NCBI RefSeq assembly: GCF_001668615.1
Contig: NZ_LZMC01000057.1
Span: 62,001 to 126,000, forward strand
Source of the DNA: Mycobacterium sp. 1274761.0
GTDB taxonomy: Bacteria > Actinomycetota > Actinomycetes > Mycobacteriales > Mycobacteriaceae
Length of the DNA: 64,000 nucleotides
Direction: 5' to 3'
Made by a program: the position numbers and the translations under genes. The first letter of the stretch is position 1. Each line of letters starts with the position of its first letter. Positions 16,369-25,152 of this stretch are shown in pieces. The notes beneath the pieces were generated by a model. That model was not told where the DNA came from and searched no databases. It saw only the letters and a list, made by a program, of their open reading frames with translations.

Positions 16369-18021
16369 GTGGCCCTGAACATTGCCGATCTCGCCGAGCA
16401 CGCCATCGACGCTGTGCCAGACCGTGTCGCCCTGATCTCCGGCGACGAGCAGTTGACCTACGCCCAGCTGGAAGAGAAGGCCAACAGGTTGGCCCACTAT
16501 CTGATCGAGCAGGGCGTCAAGAAGGACGACAAGGTCGGACTGTACTGCCGCAACCGCATCGAGATCGTGATCGCGATGCTGGGCATTGTCAAAGCCGGCG
16601 CCATCCTGGTCAACGTCAACTTCCGCTACGTCGAGGGCGAGCTGAAGTACCTGTTCGAGAACTCCGACATGGTCGCGCTGGTGCACGAGCGACGGTACGC
16701 CGACCGCGTCGCCAACGTGCTGCCCGAGACGCCTGCCGTCAAGACCATCCTGGTGGTCGAGGACGGCAGCGACGACGACTACCAGCGCTACGGCGGGATC
16801 GAGTTCTATGCTGCGCTCGAAAACAGCTCGCCGGAGCGAAATTTCGGGCCGCGCAGCGCCGATGACATCTACCTGCTGTACACCGGCGGCACCACGGGCT
16901 TCCCGAAGGGCGTGATGTGGCGCCACGAGGACATCTACCGGGTGTTGTTCGGCGGCACCGACTTTGCGACGGGTGAGCCGATCGCCGACGAGTACGACTT
17001 GGCCAAGGGCGCCGTCTCGAACGCGCCGATGATCCGCTATCCGATCCCGCCGATGATCCACGGCGCGACGCAGTCGGCGACCTGGATGTCGCTATTCGCG
17101 GGCCAGACGACCGTGCTGGCACCGGAATTCGACGCCGACGAGGTATGGCAGACGATCGAGAAGCACAAGGTCAACCTGTTGTTCTTCACCGGCGACGCGA
17201 TGGCGCGCCCGCTTCTCGACGCGTTGACCAAGCTGCACGACGCGGGCCAGGAGCCCGACCTGTCGAGCTTGTTCCTGCTTGCCAGCACCGCCGCGCTGTT
17301 CTCGACCAGCATCAAGGAGAAGTTCCTCGAGTTGCTGCCCGACCGCATCATCACCGACTCGATCGGCTCTTCGGAGACGGGCTTCGGCGGCACCAGCGTC
17401 GTCGCCAAGGGGCAGTCGCACACCGGCGGTCCCCGGGTGACGATCGACAAGACCACGGTCGTGCTCGACGAGAACGGCGACGAGATCAAGCCGGGTTCGG
17501 GCGTGCGGGGCGTCATCGCCAAGAAGGGGCACATCCCCGTTGGCTACTACAAGGACGAGAAGAAGACCGCCGAAACGTTCCGCACGTACAACGGTGTGCG
17601 GTACGCGATTCCGGGTGACTACGCCGAGGTCGAGGCCGACGGCACCGTCACGATGCTGGGCCGAGGATCGCAATCGATCAACAGTGGCGGCGAGAAGATC
17701 TATCCCGAAGAGGTCGAGGCGGCCCTGAAGGGGCACGAGGATGTCTTCGACGCGTTGGTGGTCGGGGTCCCCGACGAGCGCTACGGCCAGTGCGTGGCCG
17801 CCGTCGTGCACCGCCGTCCCGGCACCAACCCGACCCTGGCCGAGCTCGACGCGTTCGTCCGTCAGGAGATCGCGGGATACAAAGTGCCGCGGAAGGTTTG
17901 GTGGGTCGACGAGATTCATCGCACGCCCGCAGGCAAGCCCGACTACCGGTGGGCCAAAGACATCACCGAGGAGCGGCCCGCCGACGATGCGCACGCCAAC
18001 CACGTGGGGACGGCATCCTGA
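16369..18021 (+). CDS. fadD19: steroid side-chain acyl-CoA synthetase FadD19
   Basis: The GTG at 16369 (VALNIADLAEHAIDAVPDRV) gives 550 residues, close to M. tuberculosis FadD19 (548). The frame runs back to 16273 but that part crosses the KstR operator. The AMP/ATP-binding loop is YTGGTTGFPKGVMW (about residues 170-183). SIGSSETGFGG, the DYAEVEADGTVTMLGRGS hinge and a late TPAGKPDYRW lysine segment complete the ANL-enzyme pattern. FadD19 attaches CoA to C27/C24-branched sterol carboxylates. Transcription is probably leaderless from the KstR-overlapped promoter. Confidence 0.93.
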   Translation: MALNIADLAEHAIDAVPDRVALISGDEQLTYAQLEEKANRLAHYLIEQGVKKDDKVGLYCRNRIEIVIAMLGIVKAGAILVNVNFRYVEGELKYLFENSDMVALVHERRYADRVANVLPETPAVKTILVVEDGSDDDYQRYGGIEFYAALENSSPERNFGPRSADDIYLLYTGGTTGFPKGVMWRHEDIYRVLFGGTDFATGEPIADEYDLAKGAVSNAPMIRYPIPPMIHGATQSATWMSLFAGQTTVLAPEFDADEVWQTIEKHKVNLLFFTGDAMARPLLDALTKLHDAGQEPDLSSLFLLASTAALFSTSIKEKFLELLPDRIITDSIGSSETGFGGTSVVAKGQSHTGGPRVTIDKTTVVLDENGDEIKPGSGVRGVIAKKGHIPVGYYKDEKKTAETFRTYNGVRYAIPGDYAEVEADGTVTMLGRGSQSINSGGEKIYPEEVEAALKGHEDVFDALVVGVPDERYGQCVAAVVHRRPGTNPTLAELDAFVRQEIAGYKVPRKVWWVDEIHRTPAGKPDYRWAKDITEERPADDAHANHVGTAS

Positions 18022-19142
18022 TGCGCACGCAACTGTGCGACCGCTTCGGTATCGACTATCCGATCTTTGTCTTCACGCCGTCGGAGAAGGTGGCCGCGGC
18101 GGTCAGCAAGGCCGGTGGCTTGGGCGTGCTGGGCTGTGTGCGGTTCAACGATCCTGACCAACTCGACGCCGTCCTGAATTGGATGGACGAGAACACCGAC
18201 GGAAAGCCCTACGGCGTCGACGTCGTCATGCCCGCGAAGATCCCGACCGAGGGCACCGCCGCCGACATCGACAAGCTGATCCCGCAGGCGCATCGCGACT
18301 TCGTCGACAAGACCCTCGCCGAGCTTGGCGTCCCGCCGCTGCCGGAGGATGGCGAACGCTCTGCGGGCGTGCTCGGCTGGCTGCATTCGGTGGCCCGGTC
18401 ACACGTCGAGGTGGCGCTGAAGCACCCGATCAAGCTGATAGCCAACGCCCTCGGTTCTCCGCCGAAGGACGTCATCGATCAGGTGCACCAGGCCGGTGTC
18501 CCGGTCGCCGCGCTCGCCGGCAGTCCCAAACACGCGCAGCGCCACGTCGACAACGGCGTCGATATCGTGGTCGCCCAGGGCCATGAGGCAGGCGGGCACA
18601 CCGGCGAGATCGGTTCGATGGTGCTGTGGCCCGAAATCGTTGACGCCCTTGATGGTCGGGCTCCGGTGCTCGCCGCGGGCGGCGTCGGCACAGGGCGTCA
18701 GGTCGCTGCGGCGCTTGCACTGGGCGCCTCTGGCGTGTGGATGGGGTCGGCGTTTCTCACCTCGGCCGAATACGACCTCGGGCATCGGCAGCCGAGCGGC
18801 AGGTCGACCATTCAGGAGGCGTTGTTGGCCGCGACGTCGGCCGACACCGTGCGTCGCCGTATCTACACCGGCAAGCCGGCGCGGCTGCTCAAGAGCCGGT
18901 GGACCGACGCGTGGGACGCGCCCGATGCGCCGGATCCGCTCCCGATGCCGCTGCAGAACATCTTGGTCAGCGAGGCGCATCAGCGGATGAACGAATCGAC
19001 CGACCCGTCCACCGTGGCGATGCCGGTGGGACAGATCGTCGGCCGGATGAACGAGATCCGGCCGGTAGCCGACATCATTGCCGAGTTGGTTGCGGGTTTC
19101 GACGAGGCGACAACTCGGCTCGACGCCATCCGTCAGCGCTGA
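18021..19142 (+). CDS. nitronate monooxygenase family (2-nitropropane dioxygenase-like) flavoprotein
   Basis: The ATG at 18021 shares one base with the fadD19 stop (TGATG), giving 373 residues and strong coupling to fadD19. The TIM-barrel FMN-binding pattern is visible: MRTQLCDRFGIDYPIFVF, SKAGGLGVLGCVRF, VAQGHEAGGHTGEIG and VLAAGGVGTGRQVAAAL, ending with GVWMGSAFL. The family contains nitronate monooxygenases and also enoyl reductase-like proteins. A nitroalkane substrate is unlikely in this setting; a flavin-dependent redox step on a sterol-derived CoA thioester is one possibility. Specific function is unknown. Confidence 0.84.
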   Translation: MRTQLCDRFGIDYPIFVFTPSEKVAAAVSKAGGLGVLGCVRFNDPDQLDAVLNWMDENTDGKPYGVDVVMPAKIPTEGTAADIDKLIPQAHRDFVDKTLAELGVPPLPEDGERSAGVLGWLHSVARSHVEVALKHPIKLIANALGSPPKDVIDQVHQAGVPVAALAGSPKHAQRHVDNGVDIVVAQGHEAGGHTGEIGSMVLWPEIVDALDGRAPVLAAGGVGTGRQVAAALALGASGVWMGSAFLTSAEYDLGHRQPSGRSTIQEALLAATSADTVRRRIYTGKPARLLKSRWTDAWDAPDAPDPLPMPLQNILVSEAHQRMNESTDPSTVAMPVGQIVGRMNEIRPVADIIAELVAGFDEATTRLDAIRQR

Positions 19143-19154
19143 CCGCGAAGGGGC

Positions 19155-19185
19155 TTGACCCTCACGCGACGTGAGGCATCACTCT
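19155..19185 (+). promoter_or_regulatory. TipA-type MerR promoter/operator
   Basis: TTGACC (19155-19160) and CACTCT (19180-19185) are separated by 19 bases, the long spacer typical of MerR-activated promoters. Within it lies the inverted repeat CCTCACG-CGA-CGTGAGG (19160-19176). As I recall it, the Streptomyces tipA operator is nearly the same. The GTG of the downstream regulator begins eight bases after the -10, so the mRNA may be leaderless. Confidence 0.8.
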
Positions 19186-19192
19186 GGTAGAC

Positions 19193-19972
19193 GTGACGCA
19201 GGATGTGCCGGTGGACGAACTCACCGTGGGCGAAGTCGCGATGCGGTTCGGCATCACGGTCCGCACACTTCACCACTATGACGAGATCGGCTTGCTGACC
19301 CCGACCCGGCGGGCGGCTTCGGGGTATCGGGTTTACACGACCGCTGATCTGACGCGGTTATCGCAGATCATCGTGTACCGCCGGCTCGAGCTGTCTCTTG
19401 ACGAGATCGCGAGCCTGCTGTCGGAGGGTGATGAGGTCAGTCACCTGCTTCGCCAGCGCGAACGCGTCATCGCCCGGCTCGATCAGATGAAGGACCTCGT
19501 CGAGGCAATAGATCAGGCATTGGAGAGAGCAGTGACGAACACCCCCATGACAGACGACGACATGCGCGAGCTCTTCGGCGACGGCTTCGACGACTACCAG
19601 GCGGAAGCCGAACAGAAGTTCGGCGAGACCGCGGAGTGGCAGGAATCGCAGCGCCGCACGAAGTCCTACAGCAAGGCCGAATGGGTCGAGCTGAAAGCCG
19701 AAGGGGAAGCCGTTGAGCGGAGGCTGGCCGACGCGTTTCGCGCTGGGCTCCCGCCCGACTCCGACGAGGCGATGGATGCTGCCGAGCAGCACCGGCTACA
19801 CGTGAATCGCTGGTTCTACGACTGTCCGCCGGCCATGCACCGCAGGCTGGGCGATATGTACGTCAGCGACCCGAAGTACGTCGCCAACTACGACGAGTCA
19901 TTCGGGCTGCCGGGACTTGCGGAGTACTGCCGTGCCGCCATCCACGCGAACGCGGACCGCGCTGGCAGCTGA
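19193..19972 (+). CDS. MerR family regulator with TipAS-like drug-binding domain
   Basis: The protein has 259 residues. The N-terminal MerR helix-turn-helix reads TVGEVAMRFGITVRTLHHYDEIGLL and continues RVYTTADLTRL; a coiled-coil linker follows (about 85-115). The C-terminal domain (about 120-255) matches TipAS, the thiopeptide-binding domain of Streptomyces TipAL, including WFYDCPPAMHRRLGDMYV with Cys211 where TipAL has its covalent-binding cysteine. The product probably activates its own promoter at 19155-19185 on binding a thiopeptide-like or other lipophilic drug. No resistance transporter is adjacent; the next gene is a VOC protein. Confidence 0.88.
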   Translation: MTQDVPVDELTVGEVAMRFGITVRTLHHYDEIGLLTPTRRAASGYRVYTTADLTRLSQIIVYRRLELSLDEIASLLSEGDEVSHLLRQRERVIARLDQMKDLVEAIDQALERAVTNTPMTDDDMRELFGDGFDDYQAEAEQKFGETAEWQESQRRTKSYSKAEWVELKAEGEAVERRLADAFRAGLPPDSDEAMDAAEQHRLHVNRWFYDCPPAMHRRLGDMYVSDPKYVANYDESFGLPGLAEYCRAAIHANADRAGS

Positions 19973-20076
19973 GAGGCCCCAGTCTCAGAACGAGATGGTG
20001 TTCTGGGAGTCGTGACGCACGCAACGTGTCCGATTTGTTCACGACGCAGCGAGCTCGCCGGCTTAACGTGCGGGCT

Positions 20077-20469
20077 ATGGACATTCGCGTGACGTCAACT
20101 GTCGTCGAGATCGCCACCAAGGATCTGCAGCGGGCCCTGGAATTCTACCGGCTGCTGGGACTCGACGTTCCCGAGCCCGATGGCCCGCATGTGGAAGTCG
20201 GCCTTCCCGGCGGCAATCGGTTGGCGTTCGATGACGAGGACGTCATCGCGGGCATGCATCCCGGCTGGACTCCGCCGACGCAGCAGGGCCGGGTGGCGTT
20301 GGCCTTCGAGGTGACTGCACCGTCGGAGGTCGACGCGTTATTCGCGAAGGTCACCGGTGCCGGTCATCCCGGACCGCTTGAGCCGTTCGATGCGCCGTGG
20401 GGCCAGCGCTACGCGACCGTCACCGATCCCGACGGCACGTCGGTCGATCTGTTCTGTCCGCTGTCGTGA
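20077..20469 (+). CDS. VOC (glyoxalase/bleomycin-resistance fold) protein
   Basis: The ATG at 20077 (MDIRVTSTVVEIATKDLQRA) gives 130 residues, the normal size for a single VOC protein; an earlier in-frame ATG at 20026 adds a basic tail of no obvious meaning. The fold is visible as LQRALEFYRLLGLDVPEPDGPH, a middle VALAFEV strand, and TVTDPDGTSVDLFCPL at the end. No full metal-ligand set is obvious, so ligand binding is as likely as catalysis. It lies behind the TipA-type regulator and overlaps the convergent AraC gene by 61 bases. Confidence 0.8.
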   Translation: MDIRVTSTVVEIATKDLQRALEFYRLLGLDVPEPDGPHVEVGLPGGNRLAFDDEDVIAGMHPGWTPPTQQGRVALAFEVTAPSEVDALFAKVTGAGHPGPLEPFDAPWGQRYATVTDPDGTSVDLFCPLS

Positions 20470-21134
20470 CGCAGAGAGGTCAATGACATGCCGGTGAGGT
20501 CGCGTACCTCGCGGTGCAGGTGCGGCTGATCGGAATAACCCGCAGCGGCGGCCGCATCGGCAGGCGAACATCCCTTGTCCAAGAGCGCAATTGCCCGACG
20601 GAATCGCAGGATGCGTCGCAGCGTGGCCGGTCCGTAGCCGAACACCGCGCGGCACTGGCGCTGTAGCGTACGGTTCGACCAGCCGATCTGGCGCGCAACC
20701 TCGGCGACGGTGGCACCGTCTGCGAGATTGCCCGCGATCCAGCTCAGCTGGGGCAGTGACCACGGCGCCGTCTCCCTCGTCGGCTCCTCCGCGGCCAAGG
20801 CGCTCGCCAGCTCGACCAACGAGCTGTCTCGTCGGCATGTGACACCCAGCTCCGTCAGTGGGACGCGCGCGTTGCGCAGCTCTGCCGCGGGGACGCCGAG
20901 TAGGCGGGGAAGCACACCCGGCCGAAACCGCAAGCCCGCGAACGTCTCCCGTCCGCGAGGGCTCAGGAAGGCCGTGGTGTCCGGGCCGGCGACGACCACC
21001 GCGCCCGACATCCTGATGAGATCCATGCACCCGTCGGGCAGCACGCGGACCGGCTGCGGCGGACCGTCAACGACCCATGCGCACTCCACGAGAGCGCGCA
21101 GGTGTGGTGGCGGTGGGAAATCGCGGTAGCCCAC
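20409..21134 (-). CDS. AraC family transcriptional regulator
   Basis: From the GTG at 21134 (VGYRDFPPPPHLRALVECAW) the protein has 241 residues; the frame extends upstream but only across the antisense of fadD17. The N-terminal half resembles the DUF6597-like domain seen in small AraC regulators (VRVLPDGCMDLIRMSG). The C-terminal half has both helix-turn-helix motifs: TVAEVARQIGWSNRTLQRQ and, later, DAAAAAGYSDQPHLHREV followed by TGMSLTSL. The 3' end overlaps the VOC gene on the other strand. Its targets are unknown. Confidence 0.82.
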   Translation of the reverse strand: MGYRDFPPPPHLRALVECAWVVDGPPQPVRVLPDGCMDLIRMSGAVVVAGPDTTAFLSPRGRETFAGLRFRPGVLPRLLGVPAAELRNARVPLTELGVTCRRDSSLVELASALAAEEPTRETAPWSLPQLSWIAGNLADGATVAEVARQIGWSNRTLQRQCRAVFGYGPATLRRILRFRRAIALLDKGCSPADAAAAAGYSDQPHLHREVRDLTGMSLTSLRHDSGQNRSTDVPSGSVTVA

Positions 21135-21144
21135 CGTGCCGACG

Positions 21145-22665
21145 TTACCGCCGAATCGGCCAAACTCTGTCAGCGCAGTCGGTGCCCTGGGCCGCCAGCT
21201 GGCGTTTGATGATCTTGAAGGACTCGGTCCTTGGCAGCTCGGTGGCGATGCGGACGAACGCGGGCCACTGTTTGCGTCCGAGGTCCGGCTGGTCGGCCAG
21301 GAATTCACGGAAGCCGTCGACGTCGAATTCGGCGCCATCGGCGAGCAGTAGCGCCGCCATCACTTGATCACCGACATCGGGGGCCGGTATGCCGTACACC
21401 GCGGCCTCGATCACGTCGGGATGACGCAGGAGCACGCGTTCGATTGGCGCGGCACCGAGGTTCTCACCGTCGACGCGCATCCAGTCACCCAGTCGCCCAG
21501 CGAAATACACGTAGCCGTTCTCGTCGCGGTAGCCGAGGTCGCCGCTGTGGTACATGCCGCCACGCATGCGTTCGGCATCGGCATCCGGATCGTTGTAGTA
21601 GCCCTCGAACCGGCCGGGACCCGTCGTGTTGACGATCTCACCGGTAACGCCGGGAGGACACGGCTCACCGGTCTCCACGTCGATGATGTCGGTTCCTTCG
21701 GGCAGCGGCCCGAGGGCGCCGGGCGGGGTGTCCGGTGTGCGCCCGATCGCGACTCCGCCTTCAGTGGAACCGAACCCGTCGACGACGACAGTGTTGAACC
21801 GGCGGGCGAACCGTTCGACGTCGGCGGGCGCACCCTCGTTGCCGTACACCGCCTTCAGCGGGTTGTCTCCGTCGTCGGGCCGTTCCGGCGTCGCCAGCAC
21901 GTACGACAGCGGCTTGCCGACGTAGTTGGCGTAGGTGGCACCGTAGCGCCTCACGTCGGGCAGGAACTGCGATGCGGAGAACCTGCGCCGCAACACCATC
22001 GACCCCCGGCAGGCCAGCGACACCGCCCAGCCGACCAGCACCGCGTTCGAGTGGAACAGCGGCATGGACACATAGCAGATGTCGTCGGGGCCAAGCCCGA
22101 ACCGTTCGGACATCGTCACGCCGGCGATCGCCACCTTGCCGTGACTGCAGATCACCGCCTTGGGATCGCCGCTCGTGCCTGAGGTGTAGATCAGCATGAA
22201 CGTGTCGGCGGGGTCGGCTTTGCGCGCGGTGACCGGTGCGCCGCGATGCGTCGAGACTTCCTCCGCCCATGCCGGGGAGTCGACGTCGACGTGGTCGATG
22301 TCACCGACGACCGCCGCCGACGCCGAATCGGCAAGCACCACTTGGCAATCCGCATGGCAGATGTCGCGTTCCAGCGCCGCGCCGCGCCGGATCGGGTTGA
22401 GCCCGACCGGCACGATGCCCGTCAGTGCCGCCGCGACGAGCAGCGACGAGAAGAACGGCGTGTTCTGCAGCAGGACGCCGACGTGGGGCGGTTTGTCAGA
22501 GTCCATTCGTGCCCGCAGCGCGGCGGCCACCGCGGCGCCTTGCTGGATGTGCTCGCGCCACGGGGTGAACGACTCCTCGAAGAACACTCCGCGGTCGTCC
22601 ACCTCGATCAGCGGAGAGACAAGCGATGTGACGGTCGGGAGCTCGCTCCCTGCGGTGGGGTTCAA
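21145..22665 (-). CDS. fadD17: sterol side-chain acyl-CoA synthetase FadD17
   Basis: This 506-residue ANL-family ligase has the ATP-binding loop LIYTSGTSGDPKAVICS and GFGSTEGGVAIG. The hinge YRDENGYVYFAGRLGDWMRVDGENL and the late lysine segment SFKIIKRQ follow. The TTG start at 22665 shares a TTGA overlap with the fadE27 stop, so it is the third gene of the fadE26-fadE27-fadD17 operon, as in Rv3504-Rv3506. FadD17 has been reported to activate sterol side chains shortened to C5 (established for M. tuberculosis). Confidence 0.9.
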   Translation of the reverse strand: MNPTAGSELPTVTSLVSPLIEVDDRGVFFEESFTPWREHIQQGAAVAAALRARMDSDKPPHVGVLLQNTPFFSSLLVAAALTGIVPVGLNPIRRGAALERDICHADCQVVLADSASAAVVGDIDHVDVDSPAWAEEVSTHRGAPVTARKADPADTFMLIYTSGTSGDPKAVICSHGKVAIAGVTMSERFGLGPDDICYVSMPLFHSNAVLVGWAVSLACRGSMVLRRRFSASQFLPDVRRYGATYANYVGKPLSYVLATPERPDDGDNPLKAVYGNEGAPADVERFARRFNTVVVDGFGSTEGGVAIGRTPDTPPGALGPLPEGTDIIDVETGEPCPPGVTGEIVNTTGPGRFEGYYNDPDADAERMRGGMYHSGDLGYRDENGYVYFAGRLGDWMRVDGENLGAAPIERVLLRHPDVIEAAVYGIPAPDVGDQVMAALLLADGAEFDVDGFREFLADQPDLGRKQWPAFVRIATELPRTESFKIIKRQLAAQGTDCADRVWPIRR

Positions 22666-23759
22666 GCCGGTGTGTCAGCCAGCTCCCGGCCGATGCGCAG
22701 GAGCTGACCGGTGGCGCCGCCGACGGCGAACTCCGTTTGCTTGGCCGCGAGGAAATACCGGTGCACGGGATGGTCGGTGTCTATACCGACGCCACCGTGC
22801 ACGTGCACCGTGGTGTGCGCGACGCGGTGTCCCGCGTCGGCCGCCCAGAAGGCCGCGGTGTGCACGTCGATCTCGGCCGGAAGATCCTCCGACAACCGCC
22901 AGGCCGCCTGGGTCACGGTCAACCGCAAACCCTTGATGTCGATGTAGCCGTCGGCCAACCGTGACGAGACCGCCTGGAAACTGCCGATCGGGCGGTCGAA
23001 CTGTTCGCGTTCCCGCGCATATTCTGCGGTGAGCTCCAACGCCCGCTCGAGAACGCCGAGCTGAAATGCGCTGCGGCCCAACGTGGCGTGGGTCGTCAGC
23101 CATGAGACGACGTCGCCGCCCCCGACGATGCGGTCGGCTCCCAACTCCACACCCTGCAACTCGAGGTGCCCGACGCTGCCGTGGCCCGTGGTGTCCAGCG
23201 AGGTGACCGTAACGCCGGCGTCGTCGTTGGAAACTACGAAGACCTTGGTGCCGGAATCGGTTTCGGCGGGCACCAGGAACGCGTCGGCGACCGGCCCGTA
23301 GGCGACCTGAGTCCTGGTGCCGGTGAGTCGGTAATTCGATCCAGACGACTGAGCCTGCACCGGTCCCTCACCCATGTCGCCGTCCAGCGCCACGGTGACA
23401 ATCTTGTCGCCGTTGATCGCGGGCACTGCCCACGCCTGCTGCAGCTCCTGCGGTGCGAACTTCGCCAGTGCGCCTGCGGCCAGCACGGCCGACTCGAGAT
23501 AGGGCACCGCGGCCATCTGCCGGCCCAGTGCGACGAGCACCGCGACCTGCTCGAGCACGCCGAAACCGCCGCCGCCCAACGACTCCGGGGCGGTGGTGGA
23601 CAACACGTCCGCATCCTTGAGCTTGGCCCACAGGGCGGCGTCGAAGCGTTCATCGAGTCCGTCCAGCTCCCGCTGGCGCTCAGGGGTGCACACCGAGTCG
23701 ACGATGGTGCGCGTCAGACCGCCGAGATCTTCGGCGGCTTCGGTCGTCGTGAAGTCCAT
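22662..23759 (-). CDS. fadE27: acyl-CoA dehydrogenase FadE27 (ChsE5), steroid side chain
   Basis: The ATG at 23759 (MDFTTTEAAEDLGGLTRT) gives 365 residues; the frame is open to 24476 but that part is antisense-type reading within fadE26. The fold is acyl-CoA dehydrogenase, with REREQFDRPIGSFQAVSSRLAD and VHVHGGVGIDTDHPVHRYF. In M. tuberculosis FadE26 and FadE27 form an alpha2beta2 heterotetramer (ChsE4-ChsE5) that dehydrogenates 3-oxo-steroid CoA thioesters. In such pairs one subunit lacks the catalytic Glu, so this gene should be read together with fadE26. Confidence 0.9.
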   Translation of the reverse strand: MDFTTTEAAEDLGGLTRTIVDSVCTPERQRELDGLDERFDAALWAKLKDADVLSTTAPESLGGGGFGVLEQVAVLVALGRQMAAVPYLESAVLAAGALAKFAPQELQQAWAVPAINGDKIVTVALDGDMGEGPVQAQSSGSNYRLTGTRTQVAYGPVADAFLVPAETDSGTKVFVVSNDDAGVTVTSLDTTGHGSVGHLELQGVELGADRIVGGGDVVSWLTTHATLGRSAFQLGVLERALELTAEYAREREQFDRPIGSFQAVSSRLADGYIDIKGLRLTVTQAAWRLSEDLPAEIDVHTAAFWAADAGHRVAHTTVHVHGGVGIDTDHPVHRYFLAAKQTEFAVGGATGQLLRIGRELADTPA

Positions 23760-23770
23760 GTGAGGGGTCC

Positions 23771-24952
23771 TTACCGGTTCACTCGGGGCAGGCCGAGCGC
23801 GACCATGCCGATGATGTCGCGCTGAATCTCGTTGGTGCCGCCGCCGAAGGTCAGGATGAGGCACGACCGGTGCATCCGCTCGATCCGCCCGCGCAGCTGG
23901 GCGCCGGGGGAGTTCGTACGTACCGTGGCGGCGGTACCGAGCACCTCCATCAGCAGCCGGTAGGCCTCGGTGGCCAGCTCGGTGCCGAACACCTTGGCGG
24001 CCGACGCATCGGCCGGAGACGGCGCCGCGTCCTCCGTCGAGGCCAGTTCCCAGTTGATCAGCTTGAGCACCTCGGCCTTGGCGTGCACACGGGCGAGGTT
24101 GAGCTGCACCCATTCCGAGTCGATCAGCCGGTTGCCGTGAATGTCCTTTGTGTTCTGCGCCCACTCGCGAACCTGGTTGAGCGCCACGAAGATCGGCTGG
24201 GCAGACACCAGCGCGACCCGCTCGTGGTTGAGCTGGTTGGTGACCAGCTTCCAGCCGGCGTTTTCCTCGCCGACCAGATTGGTGGTAGGCACCCGGACGT
24301 CCTGATAGTAGGTGGCGCTGGTGTCCACGCCGGCCATCGTGTGCACGGGCGTCCACGAGAACCCTTCGGCCGTGGTGGGCACGATGAGCATCGAGATGCC
24401 GCGATGCTTCTTGGCCTCCGGGTTGGTGCGCACCGCCAGCCAGACGTAGTCGGCGTAGGCGATCAGGCTGGTCCACATCTTCTGACCATTGATGACGTAA
24501 TCGTCGCCGTCGCGGACCGCGGTGGTACGCAACGACGCCAGGTCGGTTCCCGCGCCGGGCTCGGAGTAGCCGATGGAGAAGTGCAACTCGCCGGCCGCGA
24601 TCTTGGGCAGGAAGAACTTCTTCTGTTCTTCGGTACCGAAATGCATGATCGTCGGCGCGACGCTGTTGATCGTCAGGAACGGCACGGGCACATTGGCGAT
24701 CGCGGCCTCGTCGTTGAAGATCAGGCTGTCCATCGGCGTGCGTTCCTGGCCGCCGTACTCCGTGGGCCAGTTCAGCGTCAGCCAGCCGTCCTTACCCATT
24801 TGCGCGACGGTCTCGCGGTACACGTTGCCGCGGCCCATCTCGCCGTCGTTCGACGCGAGCGCCTCGGCGCGTTCGGGCGTCATGAGCTTGGTGAAGTAGG
24901 CACGCAGTTCGCGGCGCAACTCCTCTTGCTCGGGGGTATAGCCGATCCGCAT
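23771..24952 (-). CDS. fadE26: acyl-CoA dehydrogenase FadE26 (ChsE4), steroid side chain
   Basis: The ATG at 24952 (MRIGYTPEQEELRRELRAYF) gives 393 residues, close to Rv3504 (400). Typical family segments are FSIGYSEPGAGTDLASLRTTA, a flavin-binding QKMWTSLIAYADYVWLAVR, and a C-terminal RMHRSCLILTFGGGTNEIQRD. It is the first gene behind a perfect KstR box 82 bases upstream and is followed after 11 bases by fadE27. Together they provide the heterotetrameric alpha,beta-dehydrogenase of sterol side-chain beta-oxidation. Confidence 0.92.
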   Translation of the reverse strand: MRIGYTPEQEELRRELRAYFTKLMTPERAEALASNDGEMGRGNVYRETVAQMGKDGWLTLNWPTEYGGQERTPMDSLIFNDEAAIANVPVPFLTINSVAPTIMHFGTEEQKKFFLPKIAAGELHFSIGYSEPGAGTDLASLRTTAVRDGDDYVINGQKMWTSLIAYADYVWLAVRTNPEAKKHRGISMLIVPTTAEGFSWTPVHTMAGVDTSATYYQDVRVPTTNLVGEENAGWKLVTNQLNHERVALVSAQPIFVALNQVREWAQNTKDIHGNRLIDSEWVQLNLARVHAKAEVLKLINWELASTEDAAPSPADASAAKVFGTELATEAYRLLMEVLGTAATVRTNSPGAQLRGRIERMHRSCLILTFGGGTNEIQRDIIGMVALGLPRVNR

Positions 24953-25034
24953 CGCCTCGTCCTTTCCGCTCCTCGCGTGCGCGCGGCCTTCACGTCGCCA
25001 CCTGCGAGAAGCAGACCCAATCTGCCACCCCGGT

Positions 25035-25048
25035 TGTAACACGTTCTA
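25035..25048. promoter_or_regulatory. KstR operator, fadE26/fdxD divergent promoter
   Basis: TGTAACACGTTCTA is an exact match and is identical to the echA19/fadD19 site. On the plus strand TAGTCT (25047-25052) may be the -10 for fdxD, leaving a leader of about 95 bases. Confidence 0.9.
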
Positions 25049-25152
25049 GTCTTGGGGTCCAGCGACGGTTTGGGTCGGTAGCGCCTTGGCCTGGTCGTAT
25101 TGTGGGTCCTGCCAGGAACCGGCCTGTCGGAGCTGACTGCAAGGAGGTTGTC

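Noticed and set aside
19986..20005. Inverted CAGAAC...GTTCTG after the MerR gene as KstR or terminator
   Set aside because: The eight-base spacing does not fit KstR (two bases) and the stem is only six pairs, too weak for a terminator.
22662..24476. A 604-codon open minus-strand frame
   Set aside because: The N-terminal 239 codons are a shadow of fadE26. The acyl-CoA dehydrogenase pattern of fadE27 starts at 23759.
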